Below, in pieces: positions 1 through 12,125 of a DNA stretch of 64,000 nucleotides; positions within the stretch are counted from its first letter, which is position 1, and every line of letters starts with the position of its first letter. The stretch comes from Loxodes magnus (lineage: Eukaryota > Ciliophora > Karyorelictea > Loxodida > Loxodidae): NCBI GenBank assembly GCA_946699065.1, contig CAMPDV010002050.1, positions 18,533 through 82,532 on the forward strand, in the 5' to 3' direction. The notes beneath the pieces were generated by a model. That model searched no databases. It saw nothing but the letters and a program-made list of their open reading frames with translations, and was not told the origin of the DNA. The translations under genes were made by a program, and so were the position numbers.

Positions 1-348
1 AATTTAATTTGAAAAAATAAATTTTACAGTTCATTAAAAATTAAAATTGATTATATTTTCTTATAATTTATTTAAATTGTTTAAATAAATGATAATTAAA
101 TATTTTTATGGCTACAATTTTAAAAATAATGGTTTTTTAACATAGATATAAAATAAGTAAAATTTTAAATAATTATAAGTTTAAAATTTAGAAAACTTTT
201 GTTTTTTCCTAATAAGTATTTTTGTAAAATAATTTCAAATTTCACTTTATTTACGATTTAATCAATTTATTTAGAAAATATTCATAGAAAGTTGGATTTT
301 TTAAGTGTAAAAATATTTTTTGATCTAATTGATTAATTTTATATTTTT
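1..348. other. AT-rich intergenic DNA
   Basis: Very low-complexity A/T runs. I see no convincing frame, RNA or repeat here, apart from the left target-site duplication (333-348) of the neighbouring SINE. Confidence 0.6.
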
Positions 349-661
349 AATTAATTAATTTTAATTAAAATAGTTTTGGGGACTGGAATTTCTTTTCCAA
401 ATAGATGAACAACTCTCTTTTTTAAGGAATAGCGAGGATATCATGTTGTGTTCCAGACACAGATGCCAGGGAGCTCCATCGTTATGAGCAACCAAACTTC
501 AAGCCCCTATTATGAGCGGATAATCTCGAAGATAGTGTTCCCTTCAGAAAATACTCTGACCAGGAACTTTCTCAGCGACAGGAAATGAACTTGTTCCTAG
601 ACATAAAACTATAAAGTTTAGCCTAAAAGGTCAATCTCATTTCCCATCATCTTTTTAATTG
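349..661 (-). mobile_element. SINE-like element, family S1, copy 1
   Basis: This is one of five well-matched ~300-bp copies (others at 6263-6576, 8028-8340, 17454-17773 and 29154-29465). A 16-bp direct repeat, TTAATTTTATATTTTT, flanks it at 333-348 and 662-677, which is the footprint of a retroposition event. One end is a TTAA-rich simple tail, which I take as the 3' end, giving the minus strand. The body is far richer in G and C than the surroundings and has no open frame shared among copies. A partial Pol III B-box-like palindrome (GGCTTGAAGCC type) lies in the middle, but a tRNA origin is not proven. Orientation is an inference from the tail. Confidence 0.75.
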
Positions 662-802
662 TTAATTTTATATTTTTTTAATGAACAATTTGTAAATAAG
701 AGATTATTAAAAAAATATAATTTTATTAAAAATAGAATAGCTTTTAATATTTTTAGTCATTTATTATTTAATCTTTTTAAAAAGTTAAAAATTGAGGGAT
801 CT

Positions 803-1723
803 TCAAAGAGTAAACAAAGTTTTCCACAATTTTCCTTTCATATCGTAACCACAAAGTTTGTATATATCACCAGATATTGAGTAACTATAAATAGTATTCT
901 TTGATAATAAAGGTTAAAAATTAGGATATTTCCCTGATGTTTCTGGAAAATTTGGTCCATGATCTATTATTTATTTAAAATCATATAGTGCTGTTCCTTA
1001 AAAATATTAGTACTCATCAAAAATTATTATGGATTCTTTCTTATTTATGAATAAACTTTGAATTACATGAGATTCTGGTTAAAGTATATGTTCAATTTTA
1101 AGCCATTCATTTCTCATACAATTATACTAAAATATATCTTTACTCATTTATCCTGTAAATCCACCAATACTATATACTTAATCTTTTGCATATGTAAAAC
1201 CATTTCCCGCTGCTCCCGAAGGACATTTTTAAATAGATTAAGACTTTTTTTAATTAATATCAAAAACTTCAAAAATGCCTTCTTTTGGTCTTAAACTACT
1301 TCATGCACTTAAAATATATAACTTTTTATTCGCTTTATCTAAAGTTAATTTATTTCTTTCCTCATAGTTATTTTCTAGTTTATACTCATGTTAAAGTTAA
1401 TATTTGTAAAAAAAGTAAAGTGAATTATTGGATTAAACAAATTTACTATCAGTCAGTTAAAATATATAATAATTCATTTCGCCAAATTACTTGTCAAGCA
1501 TTTCCTGTGACAAAATTTAATTTTTTTAGGTTTAGTAAACTTATCATTCAATTTTTGCAAAGTTATTTACAATAAATCTTCTAAATTCTGTGTAGCATAA
1601 ATTTGGCAAAATTTCGTACTTTAATAGTAGGAGTGGAATCCTACCTAGCAGAGAATTTTCTCTTTTTCTTAATATTTTGCGAATAAACAAGCATTAAGCA
1701 AAATATTTCTCCTTTTCTTCCAT
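803..1723 (-). CDS. Kelch-like repeat protein, paralogue B
   Basis: A single 306-codon frame runs from ATG (1723-1721) to TGA (805-803) if TAA/TAG are Gln and internal TGA is Trp. It aligns along its whole length with the gene at 4394-5317, which settles the frame. The N-terminus carries a module shared with that gene and with the SPRY gene: FIRKILR, then GRIPLLLLKYEILPNL at residues 32-47. The C-terminal two thirds have kelch-type blades: a VYSIGGF segment with the glycine pair, then ESIIIFDEY and YPNFQPLL. Kelch domains bind partner proteins; the partner is unknown. No intron is needed. It is transcribed away from the 4394 gene, with a possible transposase remnant and an S2 retroposon between them. 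Exact repeat number and start are inferred. Confidence 0.82.
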
Positions 1724-2460
1724 TTTAAATTATTAAGAACGAAAAAAATTCTTAATCCTTTATGAAAATATATTGGATGAGAAATTTTATTTATAATCAA
1801 TATTTTTGCTAAATTAACCTTATTCTTATTTTATTTTTTTTGGATATATTTTGATTTATTTTTAAAATTTATAAAAATTTAGATTTTTAGCATTAAACTA
1901 ATATTTTAAAATCTTTATTACTTAAAATTATTTAATTACATTTCCTTTATAAATATTTTATTACTATGAGTCTTTAATTTTTAAAAAATTAAGTTCATAA
2001 AAACTTTAATATTTATTTAAAAAAATAAATTTAAGCTTTTTGAAACTTTATAAAACATTAAGAGATAAATGATAACTAATTTAAGTTAGTTTTAAATTAA
2101 AAAAATTTGCTATTTATCACTTCTTTATTTTAACTTAAAATATAAAATTTATTTTTATTGATTATTAATGATTTTTTTAATTATTTAAGAAAAATATTGA
2201 AATTACAAAAAATGAATAATATGGTATTTTATTATTTTTTTATTATGTCTTTAATTTTGTTTCTATATATCCCTTTGATAAATTAAAATAATTTTAAAAA
2301 GTAAAAGCTATAAATAAATATACAATAAATCTATATGTTTAAATTAATTATTCTATGTTTCATATCTCAATTTTTTAATTATTTAATAATATACAAAGAT
2401 AAAAAGAAATGAAGACTTTAACATTTTTTATTTAAAATAAATTTATGGAATTTATTATCT
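1724..2460. other. AT-rich spacer
   Basis: A/T-rich stretch upstream of the minus-strand kelch gene. I see no other gene or repeat. It must contain that gene's promoter, but no motif is recognisable. Confidence 0.5.
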
Positions 2461-2465
2461 AGAGT

Positions 2466-2766
2466 TTATTAAATAGTTATAATATAAAAAATGGATAATG
2501 AATCTTTGGACAATGCTAGTAGGTATTCTGATACAGCATATGCTGTATTACGATTAGTCTCGTATAGATACAACCACAGATAAAATCGGATGAATTTATT
2601 GGGAGATAAATTTAACTTATTTGAGAGTTCTCTCAAGCGGTTCAAAGACTGTTCGATGATTCGGCATTTTACTTGGTAGATGAAACCCAAATCTCAGATT
2701 TTTATTGCCTTTACATGTTCCAATCGCTGCGAGAGCTGATCAACATCAAGAGAAATAGCTGAGATA
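2466..2766 (-). pseudogene. Possible ISXO2/IS1595-like transposase remnant
   Basis: Read with TAA/TAG as Gln, the minus strand gives about 100 residues that look protein-like, with a CRIIEQSLNRLREL segment followed by FIRFYLWLYLYETN. This order (a basic/cysteine stretch, SLR-like, then a hydrophobic F..F.YLWL helix) recalls the N-terminal part of ISXO2-type DDE transposases such as Merlin and IS1595. The resemblance is weak and I see no catalytic DDE region. Upstream, at about 2770-2860, another protein-like stretch lies in a different frame, which suggests a frameshift and a decayed gene. It could equally be an unrelated host gene fragment. Confidence 0.3.
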
Positions 2767-3046
2767 TTTTAAAAATATTTTAAGAAGAAAAATATTCAAA
2801 TGCTTCGTCTATTTCAAAAACAGGAAATTCCTCTATTTCCTTCTCACACAACCTTCAAAAAATTTAAAGATTTAAAATAAAGAAGGTAATTAAATTCTAC
2901 TTTTAAAAACAGAAAAAGAAGCAATTATTTTTAATCGTGGTTTTCCTATCATATATCAAGAATGATGATAAATTTTAAACAAATTTAATAGTGGAAAACC
3001 AATCAAATGTGATTCTGAATTAATAAATTGTTTTGTGGTATGATAT

Positions 3047-3500
3047 GATATTCTATTAATATAAAATGGATGTCGGCCGCGTCAGATAAATTAGTAGGTA
3101 ATTGGTTCAGTGTATACTTCATTGCGAGTAATCTCACACTAGATGCCACCATGGGGAAGGGTGGATAAGCTCCGTTGAGACATGTCTAACTTACCCCGAG
3201 GGTTCTCTCTAGCAGTATGAAAGTTTGATTGACGGGCCTTATAATTACCGACTTAATTACTCTTATTTGGACCCAATTCAAGAAGATTAAAGCATTTGAC
3301 TCAATTTTTAAGTATAATTTTTAATAAGAAGATTCCCATTTGGAGAAGCTGACATGACTCATTGGACTTCTAGAATTTTAACAAGAAACATGGGAACATT
3401 TTTCTTAATATTAAATATTAATATTGAAAGAGCTACGCGCCAATGAAGTGCTACGCGCTCTATAGTCATTTTTATTCATTTATTTATTTAATTATTTTAT
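3047..3500 (+). mobile_element. SINE-like retroposon, family S2, copy 1
   Basis: About 450 bp, matching 24908-25335 on the other strand. Both copies start just after an ATATAAAATGG leader and share a conserved head (GGTGCAG or GGTTCAG region, then a CCACCATGGGG block), a middle with a short conserved reading frame (DMTHWTSR or EMTHWTSR), and a 3' end folding into a hairpin of the type GAGCTACGCGCC...CTACGCGCTC followed by an (ATTT)n tail. The same 3' hairpin and tail occur on other elements in the window (15715, 30560, 37575). The head also resembles 33330-33460. No target-site duplication was clear. Confidence 0.65.
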
Positions 3501-4393
3501 TTACTTATTTATTAATAAATTTAAATTAGATTTAGATGAAAAATATTAGATATTATTTAACTTTTTCAGTAATTTAATTGATTTTTTAATTTTTAATTTT
3601 CAATAAAAAAAGTAAGTAAAGAATAAAAAAAATTATAGTCTCTTTATGACTTACGAAGATTTAATTATGTAAAAATTACAATATAAAAATAAATTTATTT
3701 TTTCTTTTTTATCTAAAATATTTAAAAAAAATAATATAGTAGTTCTTTAATTTGAAATAAATGCCTTATGAGATTTTTCTATAAAATTAGATATTTATTA
3801 AATAAAATAATTAAATATATAAAATAAACTGAAATTAGTATACTAATTTAATATTCAATAAAAAAATTAAATATTATTGTAAAATTCAAAATAAAATATA
3901 GCTTCAGATAAAATTGATAAATAATTCAAATTTATTAAATAAAAATTATGCTTTTAATGTTTTTAATTGAAAATTTATGAAAAGAACTCAAAGAAAAATT
4001 TAAAATTTAAGATTTTTATTATAAATTTTATTTTAAATGTAAAAAATTAGTTAATATATTAGAAATAAAGAATTAAAACTAATTAAAACAAATTTAACTA
4101 AATGATTCATTAAATATTTTAAAAATGCTTTTTAATTTTAAAATTTAAAATTTAAATAAATTTATGGATGTTTATTTATTATTAATATATATTATAAATT
4201 ATTTCACTTGAAAAAAACTAAATTTATTAAAATTTGAAGAGAATTTCAAAAAACTGAAAACACAAAAATGTTTTTTTATAGTTATTTTTATAATAATTTA
4301 TACACATTTGATTATATTATATTGATTATATTTTGAATGTTGAGAAATTTAAATGGATTTTTAAATGAAAATTTTATTTTTGTCTATTATAAA
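3501..4393. other. AT-rich spacer
   Basis: Nearly pure A/T with homopolymer runs. No gene, RNA or repeat is supported. It precedes the plus-strand kelch gene. Confidence 0.5.
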
Positions 4394-5317
4394 ATGGAAA
4401 GTGAAAAAGAAAAACATTTCACTTAAACTTTATTCTTACGAAAAATATTGAGATAAAAAGGAAAAATTTTGGGAAAAATTCCACTGCTTATATTAAAATA
4501 TGAAATATTACCTAATCTTTGCAACAGCGAAATTAAAAAATACACTATAATTAACTCGACTAAGTATGAATGATAAATTTTCGATACATAAGATAAGAAA
4601 ATATAATCTAAATAAATAAAATAAAACAGATTTAGTAATAGCAATTTCTATATATATTAATTTAGCGATAAAGATTTTGTTTTATCGAAAAATTATCTTT
4701 ATTTCTTTTCCGAATAAATGCTTCAAAATGAATATAAACTAATTTATGATTATGAAGAAAGGAATAAAATTACAGTAGATAAGAAAAATAGTTTAATCTT
4801 TATTTTAAGAGATTTTGCTTACTCATAAGAAAAACCTCCTTTTTTCGAAGTCTTTAATATAAAATAAAAAAAATCAAAATCTTTAATGTAATGCTAGATT
4901 GGAGCAATGGGAAATGGATTGGCATTTGCAAAAGAAAATGTATATAGCATAGGAGGGTACTCAGGATTTATGAGCAAAGATATTTATTAATACATATGTT
5001 TGACAAATTAATGACTAAAAATAGAGGACATCCTTCAGCCAAAATCGCACGTTATTTAGAGTTTGTTAATTACAAATTTTGAATCAATTTTGATTTTCGA
5101 TGAATTTTAATACTTTAAAGGTACAGCATTTTATGATTTCAAGAAGATTCTAAATCATGGTCCTGATTTTCCTGATATTACAGATGGATATCCAAATTTC
5201 TAGCCTATTTTATTCAAGAATAGAGTTTTTAGTTATACAGTTGTAGGCAATGGAGCATATAAACTATTTGCTTACGACTTAAATCTAAAAAGTTGGTCAT
5301 TTCTACTTTCAAACTGA
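4394..5317 (+). CDS. Kelch-like repeat protein, paralogue A
   Basis: A 307-codon frame from ATG to TGA (5315-5317), with TAA/TAG as Gln and TGA as Trp inside (for example in KYEW). It is colinear with paralogue B at 803-1723. The N-terminal module is LFLRKILRQ followed by GKIPLLILKYEILPNL at residues 29-44. A kelch blade with the GG pair (NVYSIGGYSG) starts near residue 186, followed by ESILIFDEF, YPNFQPILF and a last blade ending KSWSFL. The two proteins differ at many positions but keep the blade residues, so both look constrained. The gene is intronless as read. The standard code shows no long frame here, only shadows. Function beyond protein binding is unknown. Confidence 0.82.
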
Positions 5318-6262
5318 AAACTTTTAAATTTAAAGTGAATATGAAAAAATTTTAAATTATTTTTATTTATTAAAAATAATAATTTTTTTAATAATTACAT
5401 CTAAATATAAAAAATAGCTTTTAATTATTTTTTTAATTTTTAGATTTATATAATTCAAAAAGATTTAAAATTGGCTTTTTATATTTTTATATATAATTAA
5501 TTTAAAAAAATGCGAAAATTTATTACAAATTTTTTTTAATTTTTGTCTCTTCTCATTATAAACACATAAATAAACAAAATCGAAAAAAGTATTAAATGAT
5601 TTTTGAACACTATCTATCCTTATTTTACTAGAGCTTAGAATTTAATTTTTATTTCGATATCATTTTTAAAAGTACGATATATAATTGAGTTGTAATACAA
5701 TTTTTAATAAATTAAAATTTGTTTTAAAAATTTAATAAAACGATTAATTTTATGGTTTAGTCTATTATTAAAATTAAAAAAAATATGAACAAAAAAATTA
5801 AAAGTAAAAGCTTAACTGAACATATAATAAATAAAAATTAGACTTTTTAGTTTTAACTATTTTTTCAAAAATTAAATTAGATTTTTTATTCTTATAATTT
5901 GAAAATATTATAACTAATTATTATTTTATTCTTTATTTTCTATAATAGTTTATTATTAAACAATTTTTTTAATTATTTTTAACAAAAAAAGACAATGAAA
6001 AAAATGTATTTTCTCTCTTTTCTTAAAACAACTTTTTTTTAGATTTTTTTAAAGAATTTTTATCATAAGATTTTGAGATAACTTAATAAATTGCAATTTA
6101 AAAATTCAATTTTATGAAATTTTTCTTTATATTTTTTCTTTTATTTTTACTAGCAATATTTTATTTGGAATTTATTTTTATGGAGTTATAAATAATTTTT
6201 TATAACATTTTAGATTTATTTATTTTAATAAAATTTATAAATAATTTTATTTAAAATAATTA
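5318..6262. other. AT-rich spacer
   Basis: Long A/T tracts following the kelch gene. No feature is supported beyond the left target-site duplication of the S1 element at 6252-6262. Confidence 0.5.
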
Positions 6263-6576
6263 GATATAATTAAAAAGATGGGGGAGCTGAGATTGACCTT
6301 CTGAATCATACTTTCTGGTTTTATGGCTAGGAACAAATTCCTTTCCTGTCGCTGAGAAAGTCACTGGTCAAAGTCAACCTTTGCAAGGAAACGCCTTCCT
6401 TTTGATTATCCACTCCTGGTAGGGGCTTGAAGTCTGGCTGCCCATAGCGATTGAGCTCCCTGGCAGCTGCTTTTCGAAAGCAACAGGATATCCCCGTTAT
6501 CCCATGAAGGGAGTATTGGGGTCGTTAAACTGCAAGAAGTTGTAGTCCAAAACTCTTTAAGTTGAAATTAATTAAT
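6263..6576 (+). mobile_element. SINE-like element, family S1, copy 2
   Basis: Matches the other S1 copies in opposite orientation to copy 1. It is flanked by the 11-bp repeat TAAAATAATTA (6252-6262 and 6577-6587). It opens with AAAAAGATGG and ends with the TTAA-type tail. Its sequence is closest to copy 4 at 17454. Confidence 0.75.
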
Positions 6577-6587
6577 TAAAATAATTA

Positions 6588-8013
6588 TATAATAAAAGCA
6601 TGCTTAATTTAATTTTCTGTTTTAATTTTTAATATAGTTAAAATTAGATAAAAAATCATTAATTTAGTTAGAAAAATACATTAGCTTCTATTATTTTTAA
6701 TATTTAAATTTAAATGCTTATCTTCTTATTTTAGATATTTTTTAAGTATTTTTCGAAAGCCATTTATAAAAAACTTTTTCTATTCAAAATTAAAAACTAA
6801 GAATATTATATTAAGAAAAAAATCAAAATAATTTTATCAAGCACTTAAAATATTTTAATCACTATGAACAAATTTAAAACTACGATATTTATTTTGCATC
6901 ATGTTGCAATTGTAACATTAAAGTTTAAATATAATTTTAAAATAAATATCTATAGAAAATATAATACAGGAATTTTAATGGTAATTTTCTTGCAAAGAAT
7001 CATACAAAAACTTAATTTATTATTATAAAGTAAATTAAAGGAAATTAAATTTATTAAATTATTAATAAAATATTTATAATTCCTTTTTTTATTTAGAATA
7101 TAGATTTCTAGTTTTTAAAGCTTCATTAGAACTGATGAAATAAAAATAATCAAATATAAAATATAAGAATAAACCTAAATGGAAATTTAATTTAGTTTTC
7201 TTAATAATTATATTTTAAAATAAATTTAAAATATAATTACTTAAAGAAGTTCACAAAAAATTAGACTAAAAATGCAAAAAAATGTTTAAATAATATAAAA
7301 GATACTTAATACAATATTACATTATTTGAATAAAGATTAAATTAGGTTTATTAACATAAATAACCTTTAATAAATTTTAAAAGGAAAAAGAAAATCAAAT
7401 ATATATTTATTAATTATACAAAATTTAATAATTATCTCAATTTAAATCATTATAATATTTTAGATGATTTTAAATATAGAAAAATATTAAAAAAAGTTTC
7501 ACTTTAAATTTAGGATTTTTAATTTTGTTTCTTAAATAAATTAATTTTGAATTATATAATTATATAAAGTATTTCCTTTAAATTTACAATAATATAGTAA
7601 AAATAATGATTTTAAATTAAATGCTTTGATTTTCTATTCTATCTTAGAAATTCTCTCAAATTTTAAAAAAATCAATAAAAATAAATTTTTAAATTTTTAA
7701 AGATAAATAAATTAGCATCCAAAAATATAAATTATCATAAAGATTACTAAATTTTAATTAATTAAACTAAAGAAATTAATAATAGTTATATAAACTAGAT
7801 AAGATTAAATATTAAAACATGAGTTTTCAAAATTATTTAATTTTTTAATATAAGCAAATTAGAAAAAAAAAATTTAGTTTAATTTTTTCTTTTTCATTTT
7901 TATTTTGTTACTAGTTATTTTACGTTTCTTTTATTTATTAAAGTATGATTCTAGTTTTCAATAATAAAAGGAATTTTGGTTAAATATATAAAACTATACG
8001 AAAGTCTCTGATT
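6588..8013. other. AT-rich spacer
   Basis: About 1.4 kb of A/T-rich sequence. No frame, repeat or RNA is supportable. Confidence 0.5.
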
Positions 8014-8027
8014 TAATGAAATTTATA

Positions 8028-8340
8028 TAATTAAAAAGATGATGGGAGCCTAGACTGACATTTTAGGCTAAACTTTCTGGTTTTATGGCTAGGAACAAGT
8101 TCCTATTTTATCGTTGAGAAAGTCAATGGCCAGAGTCATTTTTTGAAGGGAACACTGTCTTCGAGATTATCCGCTCATGATAGGAGCTTGAAGTTTGGTT
8201 GCTCATAACGATGGAGCTCTCTGGCAACTGTGTTTGGAACACAACATGATATCCCCGTTATTCCTTAAAATGAGATCGTCGTTCATTTTTTGGAAAGGAG
8301 TTTCCAATCCCCAAAACTCTTTTAGTTAAAATTAATTAAT
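8028..8340 (+). mobile_element. SINE-like element, family S1, copy 3
   Basis: Full S1 copy flanked by the 14-bp direct repeat TAATGAAATTTATA (8014-8027 and 8341-8354). It is somewhat diverged from copies 2 and 4 and closer to copy 1, so S1 has at least two sub-lineages in this window. Confidence 0.75.
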
Positions 8341-8412
8341 TAATGAAATTTATAATTTTTTTACAAAATATTTAATTAAACTGATATTAAACGTAAAAAC
8401 TAATTTATTAAG

Positions 8413-9270
8413 ATGAAAGATAATTTTTAGATAAGTGTTTTGATAATTGTTTAATTGTTTGATAAAGAAATAATTCAAAATATTAAGTTTATGATCTAGT
8501 AAGAAAATATTGTAATATAGATAAAATAACACCTAAAATTACCAGGAATCTCCACCAAATATCTAAAATTTTTAGAGGATATGGACAAAAATATTTTCCT
8601 TTTTAGATGGAGAACTAAAAATTAATAAATTTTAGTAATCATTATTAGTGAACTTAAGAATTAAAAAACCTTCAGAAATTTCTAATTCTGAAAATTCAAT
8701 ATTACGAAAGGATTTGGCTCTAAGTCCATCATAGAGGCAAATTTGAGTGAGAAATTTATAGGAAAAATAGATTGTAAAGAGAAATTTAGAATGCTAGGAA
8801 CTGTAAGTCAGAACAATCCTGAATACTAAACAACCCAAAAGAAATATAACACCAACTTATAATAAAATATATTCCTTATCGAAAAATAAAGATATTCTGA
8901 TTTTGCAAACGAATAGGACATAAAAAATTAGTTATTTCAATTTAGACAAAAAAGAGAATAATATAAAATCAATGGGAACATTTATTAAGAATTTATTGCA
9001 TCTAAGAAGGTTTATTTTACAGGAAAAAAATACTCTAAATAAATACAGAAGCTTCTTATATCTAATAAGCACTTAATGAAATAAATTAAAAATTTTGGAA
9101 TTTAATTTATAGGAAATAAATAAAAAAGATAATTTAAACTTCATCTAGAATTATAGTAAAGATTCAAATAAATTAAAGCGACTACTATTTTTTAAAAATA
9201 AACGATTATGTGGTAAATTATATAAAGATGACAACACAATAAAAAATATGTTATTCTATAAAATAATTTA
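8413..9270 (+). CDS. Possible protein-coding gene, unknown function
   Basis: From ATG at 8413 a protein-like frame (MKDNFQISVLIIVQLFDKEI) runs to about 8495. From about 8520 a better frame, one base on, continues to about 9270 (DGELKINKFQ; SNSENSILRKDLALS; later SLSKNKDILILQTN and KKDNLNFIQNYSKDSNKLKR). A 22-nt candidate intron starting GTAAG and ending TATAG at about 8498-8519 would join the two frames exactly. The segment NKDILILQTN...ISYFNLDKKE vaguely resembles a kelch or beta-propeller blade. Because all three stops can be sense codons here, open length is weak evidence and other frames also read through. I treat the gene as plausible, not established. Confidence 0.35.
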
Positions 9271-9630
9271 ATCCTTTTTTTTAATTCATACTCTGTTTAA
9301 AAAAATAAAAAAAGACATTTAAAAAAGTTATAAAATAATTTTCTAGTACCTTTTAAATTATTAGATTTTAAATAAAAGATTAAAAAATGTAAATATGAAA
9401 ATAAATAATAAAATAATTTGTTGTTTAGATTTAAAATTTAATAAAATATTAATATAAAATTCATTAAGCATTCAATTTAATCTAGTTACTAAAATAAACT
9501 CACTAAAATAAAATAAAATATTTTCAGAGAAACTAACTAGAGTTTAGAATTTAAGCTTACAAAGTGACATTAATTAAATTTTTAAGCTTATAAAGAATAT
9601 AATAATAATAATTATAATAATAATAATTAA
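9271..9630. other. AT-rich spacer
   Basis: A/T-rich with an (AAT)n run at 9599-9632, which is the simple-repeat tail of the next element. Confidence 0.5.
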
Positions 9631-10310
9631 TTATAGTGATCCCACCTATCAATAGGTTCGTCACTTTTTAAAGTTTAATAGTTTTGTTAAAATTTCCATT
9701 TCCAGTCTTCTTCTGCGTCTTCTTCTTGAAGCACATATCTATCTGTGCTGTGTTCTCCCTTTTTTATTTTCGTAATCTTGCTTCAATCAATCTTCATTCC
9801 AAGCATTTGTTCATTTCTTCTTTGTCCTCTATAATCACGTCTTCTAGAATTTCATGCCCTGTGTACATCTTTCTTCTATAAATTCTTCCTTCCGCAGTGC
9901 AATATAGTTTACTTATTGTTCTTCATAGCTTTAAATTTTCTGCTTTCTATTTTTATTGGAATTAGAAGCAGTTTCTAACTTTGTTTCCTGGCCTCTTGCA
10001 GTATCAGCATCGCAGTATTTTCCTATAGGGAATATCTTTTATTGCAGACTGTTTCTCCACATCCATAGGATCATTCCCCTGTATATTTTGCAAAAATATG
10101 CTTTCAGTTAGTTCTGCGAATTAGTCGAATTTTTTCTCTAGCTCTTCTATTTTGTTGTTTCCTGTCTATTTATTTTCATTTTTCATTTATTCTTATTAAT
10201 TGTACATAAGGTGCTCTATTTTTCTTTCTAGTTCTTGAACTGTTCTTAGGAGGTTGAAATTTTCTTATTACAGCAATTGGAGTGCTTAAAATATATTTTA
10301 TTGCTCGTAA
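9631..10310 (-). mobile_element. Gag/ORF1-like retroposon, 5' truncated (G1)
   Basis: Minus-strand frame from about 10310 down to 9650. It has a Leu/Gln-rich coiled coil (VQELERKIEHL; IEELEKKFDQFAEL), the motif DPMDVEK, then a zinc-knuckle-like CWYCKRPGNKVRNC (first Cys codon at 10019-10017) in which the expected His is Asn. The downstream region is basic. The element ends in a short hairpin and an (ATT)n tail. The family layout is the same as at 12495, 17978 and 20065. No start codon is evident, so it is probably 5' truncated, and the lost His suggests decay. Such proteins bind nucleic acid in retrotransposon particles. Confidence 0.55.
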
Positions 10311-10589
10311 GATTAATCCTTTTGAGAAGAGGTTTTTTACAAGAAGTTTTCAATTTTTTTCCTATATAGATATAAATGTTTTTAATTAAAAAATATTTAA
10401 AATTAAGTTTTAAATATTAAAGAAAAAGTTTGAACTGTTCATACTAGAAATCAAAAATAAAAGCAATAGCATTTTTTGAAATAAAAATTTATAAATGAAA
10501 GTAGTAGCAAAATGAAAAAGAATATGATATTTAAAAAATCAAATTAATATTTTTAAATTTAAAAATATTATATAATAAAATATGATCTT

Positions 10590-10735
10590 GAAGTGGAAAG
10601 TCTAAGGATTAGGTGAAAAAGATCAATCTTCAAACATAGCTTCTTGGGAGGAATTTTTGAATTTCTTTAAATGAATTCTGGAAGTTCAAAATCCTGAGTT
10701 GTTAAGCAAACAAAATTTTTAATCGTAATCTTAAT
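10590..10735. repeat. ~150-bp dispersed repeat, copy 1
   Basis: Matches 14475-14625 in the same orientation, with shared blocks such as GATTAGG, AGATCAATC and a conserved AAGCAAAC. Both are richer in G and C than their surroundings. I do not recognise it; a small RNA-derived repeat is possible. Confidence 0.45.
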
Positions 10736-11276
10736 TATTAAAGTATATCATAAAATAAAGAAAGAATAATTAATAAGCTTATTTATTAGATTTAAATTTT
10801 TATCAATGATGAAGAAATTTAATAATAAATTTAAATCTATGGATCTAATTAAATTTTCTTTATTCCATTTGAGATATTACTAATAAAATCTAATTATGAT
10901 GATTTCACTTTTAAAATGAGGAATTATAATAAAATATTTAAAAAAAATTAAAATATTCTTTGATAAAATGTAAAATAAAGATCGGCTATATAATTTTTTC
11001 ATTTCTAATTCTACAATTTTTGAAATAATAATGAAACGCAAAATCTATCTTTTTAATATGCTAAAGTGATGAAAAATTCAAAATTAATAATTGAAGTTTA
11101 CTTTATCGCATTATTTGAGAATAAAATAACGAAATATTCACCTTTTATAAATAAATTTTAAGTATACTTTAATTTCTTTTTTTCTTTAAATTTTTAATCA
11201 TTTCGATAAAATTTTTTTTAGCAAATATATTTTGAGGTTTTAATAGAAAAAATTATGCTTTTAAAATAATTTTGAT
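10736..11276. other. AT-rich spacer
   Basis: No supported feature. It contains the 3' flank of the SPRY gene. Confidence 0.5.
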
Positions 11277-12125
11277 TCATTCATTTATCTTATTTAGACA
11301 AAATTATAAAATTTTAAATAAATTTAGTAAAATGATGATCAAGAGCAATCTTATGTTTACCAAGATTGACAAAAGAATTATGTAATTTAATTAAAATTTT
11401 AGTTTAATTAATTTAATTAAATTGTGAAATAGTTAAATTTATTGCGGTTTTTATTTGTATATTATTTTTGTACTTAATAATTTACAATAACTACCTTTTC
11501 CTGAAAAATTAATACCAGCATAAATTTCACCTGTTTTAAATTCGGGCTCATTTTAAAAAGCTATTCCTTAACCTTCTCCATTCAATTTAAAGCTCAAATT
11601 TCCATTTATTGTATCCACTATCATTGAAATTAAATTTAATCCAGTTGTTTTTTTACCATATTTTAATCCACCATTTCCTGAATTATGTCTTAATTCTCCT
11701 TCACCTAAAAATCAAGTCCATCCATTTTAATCATTTGAAAAGCATACTGAAAAACATTAATATGAACTTTTGCACAATCCAAGCTTAATATCAAATTATT
11801 TGCTTTACTCTATTTCAAATTCAAAGCTGTAGATTACTCCAGACAAAATTTTAGGTTCTAATAAACCAGGTTAAAACGGTCCTGATGAGTTATTTATTAT
11901 TTTATTCTTATCTATACTCAAATCAGACGACTTCATTTATTCACTCCAAGTAAAAACGCATGGTTTGTTAGCTAAACTTGGAAAAATTTCATACTTACTT
12001 AAAAGAAGCGGAATTTTTCCATATAAATAACCCAATTAATTTCCAACCCTTTATCTAAGAATTTTTCGCAAAAATAGAATTTTGGAAAGTTAAACACTTT
12101 TTAAATGATTTTAATTTATTTCCAT
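11277..12125 (-). CDS. SPRY (B30.2-like) domain protein
   Basis: Frame from ATG (12125-12123), 282 codons to TGA (11279-11277). The N-terminus, with ILFLRKILRQ and then GKIPLLLSKYEIFPSL at residues 36-51, is the same module as in the two kelch genes. Residues about 95-220 form a SPRY fold: GVIYSFEFEIE, then NGWTWFL, LRHNSGNGGLKYG (145-157), a central VDTINGNLSFKLNGEGQGIAF (split 170-181 and 182-190), and a final EIYAGINFSG. SPRY domains are protein-binding modules. The last 60 residues after the domain are low complexity, so the true end could be earlier if TAA can terminate here. No intron is needed. The link between one N-terminal module and two different C-terminal domains is notable. Confidence 0.82.

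Noticed and set aside
659-1575. Plus-strand standard-code ORFs over 0.6-1.6 kb
   Set aside because: They lie opposite the kelch gene at 803-1723, which is supported by full-length similarity to its paralogue. They are shadow frames.
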